A stretch of DNA of 64,000 bases. Source: Lachnospiraceae bacterium (GTDB lineage: Bacteria; Bacillota; Clostridia; Lachnospirales; Lachnospiraceae). The stretch covers positions 1-64,000 of the forward strand of contig JAFQOW010000009.1 of NCBI GenBank assembly GCA_017412055.1. The letters run 5' to 3'. Positions 27,606-36,604 of this stretch are shown here, in pieces. Below the pieces are notes generated by a model. That model ran no database searches, was not told the origin of the DNA, and was given only the letters and a program-made list of their open reading frames with translations. How positions within the stretch are numbered: position 1 is the first letter of the stretch; the number at the start of each line of letters is the position of its first letter. Both the position numbers and the translations under genes were made by a program.

Positions 27606-30600
27606 GGGGTGTTATTATTTTTAAAAGACCTCTAGTTTTGATGTGTTTTTTTATGATATCAGGTATATTAGCTGCCTTTTTAGGCGTAGCATATGTTGTC
27701 CTAATACCCGTGATATGGTTGTTTTTCATAATTTTAGTATGGGTTGCAGGAAATAGTCGCAGCCTATTTGTTATGAGGAAATTTGAAATTATAATTTTGC
27801 TACTTTGTTTTTTATTATATGGTGTGGGCGTTTATAGGAATTGCACCGTGACAAAGATTTATGAGAAGTATGATAGACAATTAAAGATGATACAGTTGGA
27901 AACGAAGGATTTATCATATAAGGTAGATGGGAAAATAATTGAAATTAAGAAAAATTCATATGGATATACGATTACTTTAGAATTAAAGGAAGGGCTTGTG
28001 TATGTGTATGCAGATAGTAAGTTGAACGGCTTGTTGACGGAAGATTGTGATGAGAAAAAAATGACTGATGAATTATTTGTCGCACATTTGTATGGAAGAA
28101 ATATTATTGTGTTCGGTGAAATTATACCTATGGAGTATGCAAGAAATTTTGGGAATTATGACGAGTATAAGGTTTTGCGTTCTAAAGGTGTGCTGTATAA
28201 AATGAGCGCAGATAATATGTATTTATCAGCAGATGAAGATGGTAGTAATTATTGTGATATAAGTGATGTTGAAAAAAGTGATATTGATACAAGTGATGTT
28301 GAAATAAGTGATATTGATACGAGTGATGCTGATACAAGTGGTATTGCTACAAGCGATATCAGTGGGAAATTAACAGTTAGTGGTCATATTTATAAAATAA
28401 AAAAATATTTAAGAAGTATTTTAAAAGAAATCACTCCTGAGAAGGAATACGGAATATTGGAGGCAATGGTTTTAGGTGATAATACAGAGCTTGATAAAGA
28501 TATTAAGGAATTATATAGCTTAAGTGGTATCAGTCATATTATGGCTATTTCTGGACTTCATATTTCTTTGATTGGTATGGGATTGTATAGAATTCTCCGA
28601 AAGAAGATGAGGTATGTATCGTCAGCAACTATCTCTTTAGGAATTATGTCATTATTTCTGGTATTTATTGGAAATCCTATCTCGGCTACCAGAGCAGTGA
28701 TTATGTTTTTTATTCACATATTTGCAGACTTGTTTGGGAGAAAGTATGATGTTTTATCTGGACTAAGCATGGCAGCAATATTTATATTGATGGAGAACCC
28801 TTATTATTTGTTAAATGCGTCATTTCAATTGTCATTTATGGCTATAATTGCGGTCAGTGTGAGTGCGCCAGTTATAACAAACTTGTTTTTGGGAGATGGA
28901 GAGGAAATAGAAGTGAGAAATGTGAGGGGTGTGGAAGATTCGAGGGGCGTGAAAGATTCGAGGGGCGTGGAAGATTCGAGGGGTGTCGGAAATGTTAGAG
29001 CTGTGGGAGATGTGCTAACTAAGTTTATGCATCATATTGGTTTATATATAGCAAAAATTTTTTTATTTAATGTTGCGGTGACTATTTCATTGATGCCCCT
29101 TAATGCATATCTTTTTTGTAGACATTCTACATATTCACCGTTGATTAATATGATTGTCGTGCCTCTTGTGGGATTAGTACTTGGTATGACATTACTTGGA
29201 ATATTCCTAGCAATTTTTATTCCTGAAATAGGAGCATTTTGCGTTGGAACAGGAGTGTATTTATTAAGATTTTTTACGTGGTTAAGTGAGAAAATTGTGA
29301 TGTTGCCATATGCAAATGTTATCACAGGCAAGCCTAGTTTGATGGAGGTTGTATTATGCTATGTATTGCTGGTGGTAGTATTGTTACTTGCAAGGAATGT
29401 GGTTAAAGCTAGAAAGAATACTGTTGGAGTAAGAAAGGATGTGGCTGGCGTTAAAGAAGATATTTTAGTAAATGAAGAAGATATTTTGGGAAATGAACAA
29501 GATATTTTGGGAAATGAACAAGATATTTTGGGAAATGAACAAGATATTTTGGTGAATATAGAAGATATTTTGGTCGTTAGAAAGGATGTGGCTGGCGTTA
29601 AAAAGGATATTGTTAGAGTTGAAAAGGATATCGCTAGAACTCAGGGGCGATTAAAAGAGAATAGTAAAACTATTAAAATTAGTTTGAAGTATGTGGAGAT
29701 ATTTTTATTATTAAGTATCATTGTTTTTATTGTTTTTAGGAATAAATTCGATAGATTTTCTTTGTGTTTTCTAGATGTGGGACAAGGTGCTTGTATTTAT
29801 ATAAGAAGTGAGTCAGGCAATGATTATATTATAGATGGTGGCAGTAGTGATGAAAAAGGTGTGGGTGAATATATAATAGAGGCCTTCTTAGAGGCAAGGG
29901 GAGTGGAAAAGCTTGAATATGTATTTGTAACTCATTGTGATACAGACCATATTTCAGGAATTGTAGAGCTTATAGAGGGAAGAAATATTGTTATTGATAA
30001 TTTAGTGTTACCAGATATTTCTATTGACGCGAGAGATGAAAAATATCTTAAGCTAGTTGAATTGGCTAAGATGCAAGAGATTGAAGTTTTATATATGAAA
30101 GGAGGGGATAAGTTAAAGGATGGTGAAATGATTTTTAGATGTTTGAATCCTACAGGTGATATTTCTAATATTAATGATTCATCGTTAGTTTTTTTCATGG
30201 AATATAAGGAACTTGCTGCTGTATTTACAGGAGATATTGGCAAGGAAGTAGAAAAGGAGCTTCTTAGTGATTTGAAGATTATGATGATTGAAGGATGTGA
30301 TGGGAAGTATGAGATTGGTGGTGATAAAAATGAGAGTAGTGCAAGGGGAGCTGGTATAAGTAATAAAGGTGAAAGTAATGTGCGTGATGAAAAGCTTGAA
30401 GGTAGTGTAAGTACTAAAAGGAATAGAAAATATAGATTTGTGGTTTATGATGTAGCGCATCATGGGTCAGCTAATTCTAATTCAGTAGAATTTGTTAATT
30501 TGATAAAACCAAATATTTCAGTGATTTCTTGCGGAAGGGATAATTCATATGGTCATCCTGCCGAGGAGGTATTAGAGTGCTTGAAAGATGTGGGAAGTGA

Positions 30601-30685
30601 AATATGGTGCACTTTTGTAAGTGGACAGATTGAAATTTATGAAGAAGAGGAGGGAATGAAGATAAAAGGCTTTGTGGATGAATAG
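27593..30685 (+). CDS. comEC: ComEC/Rec2 DNA-uptake channel with MBL nuclease domain
   Basis: About 1030 residues, larger than usual (near 700-800). Order: N-terminal helices, an OB-like DUF4131 region (about 85-205), the competence transmembrane domain (about 290-610, ISHIMAISGLHISLIGMG), further helices, and a C-terminal metallo-beta-lactamase domain (about 723-1030) with FLDVGQGAC, THCDTDHISG and VAHHGSANS. Three inserted repeat tracts account for the extra length (about 220-255, 442-470, 605-690). It conducts single-stranded DNA into the cell and may degrade the other strand. The start is unclear: TTG 27593 has no ribosome site, and GGGGGTG at 27604 is followed only by ATT codons. Confidence 0.9.
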   Translation: MRGLGGVIIFKRPLVLMCFFMISGILAAFLGVAYVVLIPVIWLFFIILVWVAGNSRSLFVMRKFEIIILLLCFLLYGVGVYRNCTVTKIYEKYDRQLKMIQLETKDLSYKVDGKIIEIKKNSYGYTITLELKEGLVYVYADSKLNGLLTEDCDEKKMTDELFVAHLYGRNIIVFGEIIPMEYARNFGNYDEYKVLRSKGVLYKMSADNMYLSADEDGSNYCDISDVEKSDIDTSDVEISDIDTSDADTSGIATSDISGKLTVSGHIYKIKKYLRSILKEITPEKEYGILEAMVLGDNTELDKDIKELYSLSGISHIMAISGLHISLIGMGLYRILRKKMRYVSSATISLGIMSLFLVFIGNPISATRAVIMFFIHIFADLFGRKYDVLSGLSMAAIFILMENPYYLLNASFQLSFMAIIAVSVSAPVITNLFLGDGEEIEVRNVRGVEDSRGVKDSRGVEDSRGVGNVRAVGDVLTKFMHHIGLYIAKIFLFNVAVTISLMPLNAYLFCRHSTYSPLINMIVVPLVGLVLGMTLLGIFLAIFIPEIGAFCVGTGVYLLRFFTWLSEKIVMLPYANVITGKPSLMEVVLCYVLLVVVLLLARNVVKARKNTVGVRKDVAGVKEDILVNEEDILGNEQDILGNEQDILGNEQDILVNIEDILVVRKDVAGVKKDIVRVEKDIARTQGRLKENSKTIKISLKYVEIFLLLSIIVFIVFRNKFDRFSLCFLDVGQGACIYIRSESGNDYIIDGGSSDEKGVGEYIIEAFLEARGVEKLEYVFVTHCDTDHISGIVELIEGRNIVIDNLVLPDISIDARDEKYLKLVELAKMQEIEVLYMKGGDKLKDGEMIFRCLNPTGDISNINDSSLVFFMEYKELAAVFTGDIGKEVEKELLSDLKIMMIEGCDGKYEIGGDKNESSARGAGISNKGESNVRDEKLEGSVSTKRNRKYRFVVYDVAHHGSANSNSVEFVNLIKPNISVISCGRDNSYGHPAEEVLECLKDVGSEIWCTFVSGQIEIYEEEEGMKIKGFVDE
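28930..28986 (+). repeat. 18-nt in-frame tandem repeats in comEC
   Basis: About three units of an 18-base repeat encode (V/K)EDSRG-type hexapeptides between transmembrane segments. Confidence 0.8.
29459..29584 (+). repeat. 21-nt in-frame tandem repeats in comEC
   Basis: Six 21-base units starting at 29459, the central three identical, encode DILGNEQ heptads. They are flanked by two copies of an AAGGATGTGGCTGGCGTTAA unit. The tract lies between the membrane and nuclease domains. Confidence 0.85.
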
Positions 30686-30708
30686 GGGAAGTGTGAACGT
30701 GGTGTGGC

Positions 30709-31156
30709 CACGAGGAAGCTAACCCGAGCAAGAAGAGGAAAAAGAAGAAAGCTCTGGAAAGAGAAAATGTAACACGAGGAAGCTAACCCGAGTAAGAAGA
30801 GGAAAAAGAAGAAAGCTCTGGAAAGAGAAAATGAGGCACGAGGAAGCTAACCCGAGTAAGAAGAGGAAAAAGAAGAAAGCTCTGGAAAGAGAAAATGAGA
30901 CACGAGGAAGCTAACCCGAGCAAGAAGAGGAAAAAGAAGAAAGCTCTGGAAAGAGAAAATGTAACACGAGGAAGTTAACCCGAGCAAGAAGAGGAAAAAG
31001 AAGAAAGCTCTGGAAAGAGAAAATGAGGCACGAGGAAGCTAACCCGAGTAAGAAGAGGAAAAAGAAGAAAGCTCTGGAAAGAGAAAATGAGGTACGAGGA
31101 AGTTAACCCGAGTAAGAAGAGAAAAAAGAAGAAAGCTCTGGAAAAGAAGAAAAATA
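30709..31156. repeat. seven 64-bp tandem repeats, polypurine
   Basis: Units begin at 30709, 30773, 30837, 30901, 30965, 31029 and 31093, exactly 64 bp each, with a few point differences (for example AGCAAG/AGTAAG, AAGCTAA/AAGTTAA). The + strand is strongly purine-rich. A CTCT-GGAA-AGAG mini-hairpin recurs. No unique spacers separate the units, so it is not CRISPR. It fills the comEC to nuclease-like gene gap (30686-31172), and the last unit merges into the next ribosome site. Confidence 0.92.
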
Positions 31157-31172
31157 TGGAGGATATAATAAG

Positions 31173-31976
31173 ATGAATAAAATAATAGTAATGCTAGAAC
31201 AAGAATATAGTAATTTATGTAAGTTTGTTGCTAAATTAGAATCAAATAGTAAAAATAAGCCAGAAGGTTATTTACGAATTAATAAAAATAAGTCTAATTA
31301 TGAGTATTATTTTGTTGAAGGGAAAAAGAAGACAAATAATCACAATGGTAGATACATGAAAAAAGATGAATTGCCTCTTATCAAGGCTATAGCGCAAAGA
31401 GATTACGACGACATAGCACTAAGAAAAGCCAAGGAGCGTAAAAAGTGTATTGAAACTTTTATTAATAAGTATTCAAAAAACGATTTAAAGGAATTATATA
31501 ATAAGACTCATCCGCAGCGTAGGCTTTTGATAGAAACAGATATAATATCAGATGAAGAATATGTTAGACGCTGGCTAGCAGTGGAATATAAAGGAAAAGG
31601 TGGAATAGAAGAAGATATAATAACTGAGAGAGGTGAATGTGTACGTTCTAAATCAGAAAAAATCATAGCAGACAAGCTATATATGTTAGGGATACCATAT
31701 AGATATGAATATCCTCTTGAGTTAGAAAATGGTAAGCGTGTATATCCGGATTTTACATTGTTGAAAATGCCTGATAGAAAAGAAATATATTTTGAGCATT
31801 TTGGAATGATTGATGATGAAGAGTATTTTAGTAAGATGCTATTTAAGTTAAATTCATATGAGAATAATGGAATTTATCTTGGAATTAATTTGTTTATTAC
31901 ATATGAAACAAGTAGGAAACCGATAAATACAAAAGCATTAAATAACCAATTGAGAAAGATTTTTTCTTGCAATTAG
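31173..31976 (+). CDS. PD-(D/E)XK nuclease-like protein
   Basis: A 267-residue cytoplasmic protein. The N-terminal half is Lys-rich and helical, including YEYYFVEGKKKTNNHNGRYM. The C-terminal half fits a restriction-endonuclease-like core: conserved Glu in RSKSEKIIADKLYMLGIPYRY (about 165-185), PDFT (about 195) and EIYFEHFGMID (about 206-216). Comparable stand-alone proteins occur in Clostridia and share the C-terminal domain with some helicases. The biological role is unknown. A GGAGG site is eight bases before ATG, just past the 64-bp repeat array. Confidence 0.68.
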   Translation: MNKIIVMLEQEYSNLCKFVAKLESNSKNKPEGYLRINKNKSNYEYYFVEGKKKTNNHNGRYMKKDELPLIKAIAQRDYDDIALRKAKERKKCIETFINKYSKNDLKELYNKTHPQRRLLIETDIISDEEYVRRWLAVEYKGKGGIEEDIITERGECVRSKSEKIIADKLYMLGIPYRYEYPLELENGKRVYPDFTLLKMPDRKEIYFEHFGMIDDEEYFSKMLFKLNSYENNGIYLGINLFITYETSRKPINTKALNNQLRKIFSCN

Positions 31977-32021
31977 TGGGATTTTAGTGAAAAAATAATG
32001 GCTTAATAATAGAGCTAGCAC

Positions 32022-32050
32022 TTGACGAGCCGTATATAAAAAGGTACTAT
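32022..32050 (+). promoter_or_regulatory. holA promoter
   Basis: TTGACG, 17-base spacer, TACTAT, about 110 bases before holA. Confidence 0.55.
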
Positions 32051-32162
32051 TTATGATATAAAATATAGTTATAAAGTATTACAAAATAGAAATAGACAAA
32101 AAAGAAAATATTAAAAAATTGCTAAATAAGAAGAGTAATAGCTAAATATATGGAAGTGTAAA

Positions 32163-33137
32163 ATGAGAAAAATTAGTGATGATATAAAAAATAATACATA
32201 TGAGAAAATATATCTTTTATATGGTACGGAAGAGTATTTAAAGAAGCAGTATAAGGATAAGTTGAAGAAAGCAATTTGTGGTGATGATACTATGAATTTC
32301 TCGTATTATGAAGGCAAGGATTGTAATGCTAAGGAGATAATAGGAATCGCAGAGACTTTACCTTTTTTTGCAGATAGAAGACTTGTAATTATGGAACATA
32401 GTGGATTTTTTAAATCTGCCAATGAAGATATAAATGAGTATATTGAAAATGTGCCAGAGACAACGTGTCTTGTTTTTGTTGAAAATGAGATAGATAAGAG
32501 AAGTAAGCTTTTTAAGAAAGTAAAAGATATAGGTTATGTTTCGGAGATGGGAGAACAAAATCAGGCCACACTAGAACGTTGGATAGAAGGAATACTTAAA
32601 GAAAATGGAAAAAGAATAAGTAAGCCAGATGCTGAATTGTTTCTAAAAAATGTTGGAACTGATATGGAAAATATATCGAGGGAATTAGAGAAGGTAATTT
32701 GTTATTGCCTAGATAAAGAAGTGATAGAAGCACAGGATATAGATAAGGTTTGCTCGGTTCAGATTTCATCAAGAATATTTGATATGATTGACGCTATGGC
32801 TGGCAAGGATAGAAAGAGAGCACTTGCGTTGTATTATGATTTAATAGCAATGAAAGAACCACCTATGAGAATTTTATTTATGCTTGCAAGGCAGTTTAAT
32901 ATTATGCTTCAGGTATGTGAGTTAAGTGAGCAGGGAGTTGATAATGGAACAATAGCAAGTAAGGCGGCAGTTCAGCCGTTTATAGTTGGTAAGATATTAA
33001 GACAGCTTAAAGGTGGGTTTTCTAGAAAAGTGCTTATCAAGGCACTTAAGGATTGTGTGAATATTGAGAATGATATTAAGAATGGTAGAATGGATGAAAA
33101 GGCAGGAGTGGAGATGATTCTTATAAAATATTCATAA
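32163..33137 (+). CDS. holA: DNA polymerase III subunit delta
   Basis: The 324-residue delta subunit of the clamp loader; it opens the beta clamp during replication. The AAA+-like N-terminal domain starts KIYLLYGTEEYLKKQYKDKL; the middle has ETTCLVFVENEIDKRSKLFKKVK. The C-terminal helical domain includes FDMIDAMAGKDRKRALALYYDL and ILFMLARQFNIMLQ, typical of HolA. The comEA-comEC ... holA-rpsT order matches many Firmicutes, though here a nuclease-like gene and two repeat arrays are interposed. Confidence 0.93.
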   Translation: MRKISDDIKNNTYEKIYLLYGTEEYLKKQYKDKLKKAICGDDTMNFSYYEGKDCNAKEIIGIAETLPFFADRRLVIMEHSGFFKSANEDINEYIENVPETTCLVFVENEIDKRSKLFKKVKDIGYVSEMGEQNQATLERWIEGILKENGKRISKPDAELFLKNVGTDMENISRELEKVICYCLDKEVIEAQDIDKVCSVQISSRIFDMIDAMAGKDRKRALALYYDLIAMKEPPMRILFMLARQFNIMLQVCELSEQGVDNGTIASKAAVQPFIVGKILRQLKGGFSRKVLIKALKDCVNIENDIKNGRMDEKAGVEMILIKYS

Positions 33138-33149
33138 TGTAACGAAAAA

Positions 33150-33390
33150 GAAACGAAAACCAACGAAAAATAACAACAAGAAGAAACGAAAACCAACGAA
33201 AAATAACAACAAGAAGAAACGAAAACCAACGAAAAATAACAACAAGCAGAAACGAAAAGTAACGAATAATAGAAAAACAACAAGAAGTAATGAAAACCAA
33301 CGAAAACCAACGAAAAACAATAGCAAGCAGAAACGAAAAGCAGGAAAAACTAATAAAAAGTAACGAAAAACAACGAAAAGCAACAAAATA
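33150..33390. repeat. A-rich 33-nt tandem repeats, then degenerate copies
   Basis: Three identical 33-base units (33150-33182, 33183-33215, 33216-33248) are followed by about 140 bases of decayed units built on AACGAAAA, CCAACGAAAA and ACAACAAG. The + strand has almost no T. There are no spacers and no believable ORF. The array fills the gap between holA and rpsT. Confidence 0.88.
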
Positions 33391-33420
33391 AAAAGGAACA
33401 AGCCAAAAACTTGTTCCTTC
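33388..33420 (-). terminator. rpsT terminator
   Basis: On the reverse strand GGAACAAG, loop, CTTGTTCC, then TTTTTATTTT. Confidence 0.85.
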
Positions 33421-33472
33421 TTATATTTGATTGAAGCCTCAAATAGCTCAACCTATTTTGCTTGGTTTAAGC

Positions 33473-33736
33473 TTAAGCCATCTTGTTTACTGAAGAAGCT
33501 AAACGAGAAACCTTTCTTGAAGCTGTATTCTTGTGGAATACGCCCTTTGATGTAGCCATATCAATTGTCTTTGTAGCAAGCTTTAAAGCTTCAGCAGCAG
33601 CAGCCTTATCGTTATTAGCGATAGCAGCGTCTACCTTCTTTACAGCTGTCTTAACCTTAGACTTGATAGCCTTGTTTCTTTCTGTTCTAATCTTTGCAAC
33701 TTCAATTCTCTTCTTTGCTGACTTAATATTAGCCAT
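33473..33736 (-). CDS. rpsT: 30S ribosomal protein S20
   Basis: An 87-residue basic helical protein of the small subunit, beginning [21 protein letters not shown] and with the usual Lys/Ala-rich body. The ATG at 33736 has GAGGTAATTGAA upstream; a 34-codon in-frame extension to 33838 is rejected because S20 proteins start with MANIKSA. Convergent with holA; monocistronic with its own promoter and terminator. Confidence 0.96.
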   Translation of the reverse strand: MANIKSAKKRIEVAKIRTERNKAIKSKVKTAVKKVDAAIANNDKAAAAEALKLATKTIDMATSKGVFHKNTASRKVSRLASSVNKMA

Positions 33737-33952
33737 TTCAATTACCTCCACAAAATGTATAATCTGTTTTCTAGTTTCACCGTAGTAATAATAAACTACG
33801 ATTTGCTGTATGACTTCCATGAGAGAGTAGGAAATCACGTTGCTTTCATTCGTTAACGACCAAATGAAAACCCAGATTGTTTACATATAGACTTTGTGCG
33901 GACAAAATGCAAACATCTTATTCAGTTTACAAGGGAATGAAAAAAATGTCAA
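33737..33952 (-). promoter_or_regulatory. rpsT promoter and long leader
   Basis: On the reverse strand TTGACA (33952-33947), 17-base spacer, TAAACT (33929-33924), leaving a leader of about 180 bases. The leader holds TTCATT...AATGAA around a CGTTAACG palindrome (about 33845-33868). It could bind S20 for autoregulation. Confidence 0.5.
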
Positions 33953-34049
33953 GAAAAATAATAGAATATATTGTCAGACTTTAATGGACATTTTTATATT
34001 TTTATGGTACATTTATATATAGAAAATAATGTGCAGAAAGGATGTTGGT

Positions 34050-36584
34050 ATGAGCGATAAATTGTATAAATTAATGGACTGGAGAAATATTGAAGGTGTC
34101 CTGTATGCAGACATTGATAATCCGAAGATTGTACTTGGACCAAGAGAGGTTAAGGGTGGATGCTTGATACAGGCACTTGTGCCAGATGCAGTTGAGGCAT
34201 TTGTTAAGTTTGATAATGACAAAGCCATGCATAAGATGGAAGAGATGGAAGAAGGCGGTTATTATGCTGTATTGATTTCTCAGAAGGTCAAAGGAGTATA
34301 TAAGATAATTGCCAAATATGCAGATGGAACAGAGTATGAATATTATGATCCATATCAGTTTACACCTGATATTCCATTGGCTCAGCTTAAAAAGTTTAAT
34401 GCTGGAATTAATTATGAAGTGTACAAGTACCTTGGTGCACATCCAGCGAATATTAATGGTGTGAAGGGATACACATTTGCAGTGTGGGCTCCTAATGCTA
34501 TGAGAGTTAGTGTTGTAGGTGATTTCAATATGTGGGATGGCCGCCGTAATATGATGGATAGAGTAGAAGATACGGGAGTGTTTACTACATTTGTTCCTGA
34601 TCTTAATGGCGGTGAGCTTTATAAGTATGAGATTAAGAGATGTGATGGACAGAATGTTTTAAAGGCAGATCCATATGGATTTGCATCACAGAATCGTCCA
34701 GATACAGCATCTATAACTTACGATATTGAAGGTTTTAGATGGAGTGATAATCAGTGGCTTAAGAAACGTGAGAAAATTAATCCATCAGAGATGCCATTGT
34801 CAGTGTATGAGGTGCATTTAGGCTCATGGAGAAAACCGGCACCAGAAATAATAACAAATGAAGATGGAACCCAGTACGAGGCAGATAGAGTGGGTATGTT
34901 CTATAACTATAGAGAGTTGGCACCACTTCTTTGTGATTACGTGAAGGAAATGGGATATACACATATTGAGCTTATGCCTGTTATGGAGCATCCGTTTGAT
35001 GGTTCATGGGGCTATCAGGTGACAGGATATTATGCTGCTACAGCTAGATATGGTACACCAGAAGATTTTATGTATTTTATAAATTATATGCATAGCAAGG
35101 ATATTGGAGTTATTCTCGATTGGGTTCCAGCACATTTCCCAAGAGATACATTTGGTCTTGCAAGCTTTGATGGTACTTGCTTGTACGAGCATGCTGACCC
35201 AAGACAGGGAACACATCCAGATTGGGGAACGCTTATATTCAATTATGGTAGACCAGAGGTTTCTAACTTCCTTATTGCAAATGCTATGTTCTGGGCAAAG
35301 GAATATCATGCAGATGGAATTAGAATGGACGCTGTAGCATCTATGCTTTATTTAGATTATGGCAGAAAAGCAGGCGAGTGGGTTGCTAATATGTACGGTG
35401 GCAAGGAAAACTTGGAGGCAGTTGAGTTCTTAAAGCATCTTAATTCGCAGATGAAGATACAGTGTAAGGGCACATTACTTATCGCAGAAGAGTCTACAGC
35501 ATGGACTGCTGTTACAGGTGATGTAGAGCATGATGGTTTAGGCTTTGACTTTAAGTGGAATATGGGATGGATGAATGATTTTACAAGCTTTATGAGATGT
35601 GATCCATTCTTTAGAAAGAATAATTATAATCAGCTTACATTTAGTATGTTATATCAGTATAGTGAGGATTATATGCTTGTATTCTCTCATGATGAGGTAG
35701 TACATGGCAAGTGTTCAATGTTAAGTAAGATGCCAGGTGATAATGACAGACTTAAGTTTTCAAATCTTAGAGCAGCTTATGGATATATGATGACACATCC
35801 TGGTAAGAAGTTATTATTTATGGGTCAGGAATTTGCAAGCTATAGAGAGTGGAGCGAAGAAAGAGAGCTTGATTGGAAGAGCTTGGACGATCCTAAACAT
35901 AAGCAAGTGGCCGACTATGTTAAGGCATTAAATAAGCTTTATACATCAGAGCCTGCTCTTTATGAAGAAGATGATGTGCCACATGGATTTGAGTGGATGA
36001 ATTGCAATAATCCTGAGGAAAGCACAGTATCATTTGTGAGAAGAGGTAAGACTAAGGGTGATGAGGTATTAGTAGTATGTAATTTTGATACTATACATCA
36101 TGAGGCATTTACAATTGGCGTAGCTAAGGGTAAATATAAAGAGATTCTTAACAGTGATGATGTGAAGTTTGGTGGAAATGGTTTAACTAACCCAAGAATG
36201 ATTACAACAAAGAAGGTTAAGGCTGATGGAAGACCTGACTCTATTACAATTCAGTTGGCACCACTTTCAGTTGCAATATTTAAGTACACAGCTGTAGAAG
36301 AAAAGCCAAAGAAGGTAGCGGAGCCAAAGAAGGTAGCGGAGCCAAAGAAACCAGTGGCTAAGAAAGCAACAGAGCCAAAGAAGGAAGTAGCAGCTAAGAA
36401 AGCAACAGAGCCAAAGAAGGAAGTAGTAGCAAAGAAAGCAGCTGAGCCAAAGAAGGAAACACCAGCAAAGAAAGCAGCTGAGCCAAAGAAGGAAACACCA
36501 GCAAAGAAAGCTACAGCACCAAAGAAGGAAGCGCCAGCAAAAAAGGCTACAGTTACAAAGAAGGTAGCAACTAAGAAGGCATAA
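34050..36584 (+). CDS. glgB: 1,4-alpha-glucan branching enzyme with H1-like tail
   Basis: An 844-residue GH13 enzyme that makes alpha-1,6 branches in glycogen. N-terminal CBM48-like modules (GYTFAVWAPNAMRVSVVGDFN) precede the TIM barrel. The conserved regions are DWVPAHF, GIRMDAVAS (nucleophile D427), IAEEST (acid E480) and FSHDEVVHG (D548). An all-beta C domain ends near IAIFKYTAVEE. About 95 residues of KKA(A/T)EPKKE repeats follow (36297-36581), a Lys/Ala/Pro tail like histone H1 or AlgP. ATG 34050 is chosen because AAAGGATG precedes it. No other glycogen gene is adjacent. Confidence 0.95.
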   Translation: MSDKLYKLMDWRNIEGVLYADIDNPKIVLGPREVKGGCLIQALVPDAVEAFVKFDNDKAMHKMEEMEEGGYYAVLISQKVKGVYKIIAKYADGTEYEYYDPYQFTPDIPLAQLKKFNAGINYEVYKYLGAHPANINGVKGYTFAVWAPNAMRVSVVGDFNMWDGRRNMMDRVEDTGVFTTFVPDLNGGELYKYEIKRCDGQNVLKADPYGFASQNRPDTASITYDIEGFRWSDNQWLKKREKINPSEMPLSVYEVHLGSWRKPAPEIITNEDGTQYEADRVGMFYNYRELAPLLCDYVKEMGYTHIELMPVMEHPFDGSWGYQVTGYYAATARYGTPEDFMYFINYMHSKDIGVILDWVPAHFPRDTFGLASFDGTCLYEHADPRQGTHPDWGTLIFNYGRPEVSNFLIANAMFWAKEYHADGIRMDAVASMLYLDYGRKAGEWVANMYGGKENLEAVEFLKHLNSQMKIQCKGTLLIAEESTAWTAVTGDVEHDGLGFDFKWNMGWMNDFTSFMRCDPFFRKNNYNQLTFSMLYQYSEDYMLVFSHDEVVHGKCSMLSKMPGDNDRLKFSNLRAAYGYMMTHPGKKLLFMGQEFASYREWSEERELDWKSLDDPKHKQVADYVKALNKLYTSEPALYEEDDVPHGFEWMNCNNPEESTVSFVRRGKTKGDEVLVVCNFDTIHHEAFTIGVAKGKYKEILNSDDVKFGGNGLTNPRMITTKKVKADGRPDSITIQLAPLSVAIFKYTAVEEKPKKVAEPKKVAEPKKPVAKKATEPKKEVAAKKATEPKKEVVAKKAAEPKKETPAKKAAEPKKETPAKKATAPKKEAPAKKATVTKKVATKKA
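36297..36581 (+). repeat. Lys/Ala/Pro repeat region in glgB 3' end
   Basis: Imperfect in-frame repeats of 30-36 bases built on GAGCCAAAGAAGGAA and GCAAAGAAAGC encode a strongly basic tail. Confidence 0.88.
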
Positions 36585-36604
36585 CAAAAGTTTATTAACT
36601 ATGG

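Noticed and set aside
30709-31156. CRISPR or multi-copy small ORF array
   Set aside because: No spacers. The 64-base period breaks any reading frame in each unit, and half of the units have ATG-TAA.
33150-33390. CRISPR-like repeat array
   Set aside because: Units abut without spacers and decay gradually; no cas genes. It is a simple tandem repeat.
33737-33838. N-terminal extension of S20
   Set aside because: The frame is open for 34 more codons, but S20 starts with MANIKSA behind a GAGGT site; the extension is leader RNA.
36267-36587. Cys/Leu-rich reverse frame opposite the glgB tail
   Set aside because: Complement of the Lys/Ala/Pro codons; no ribosome site.
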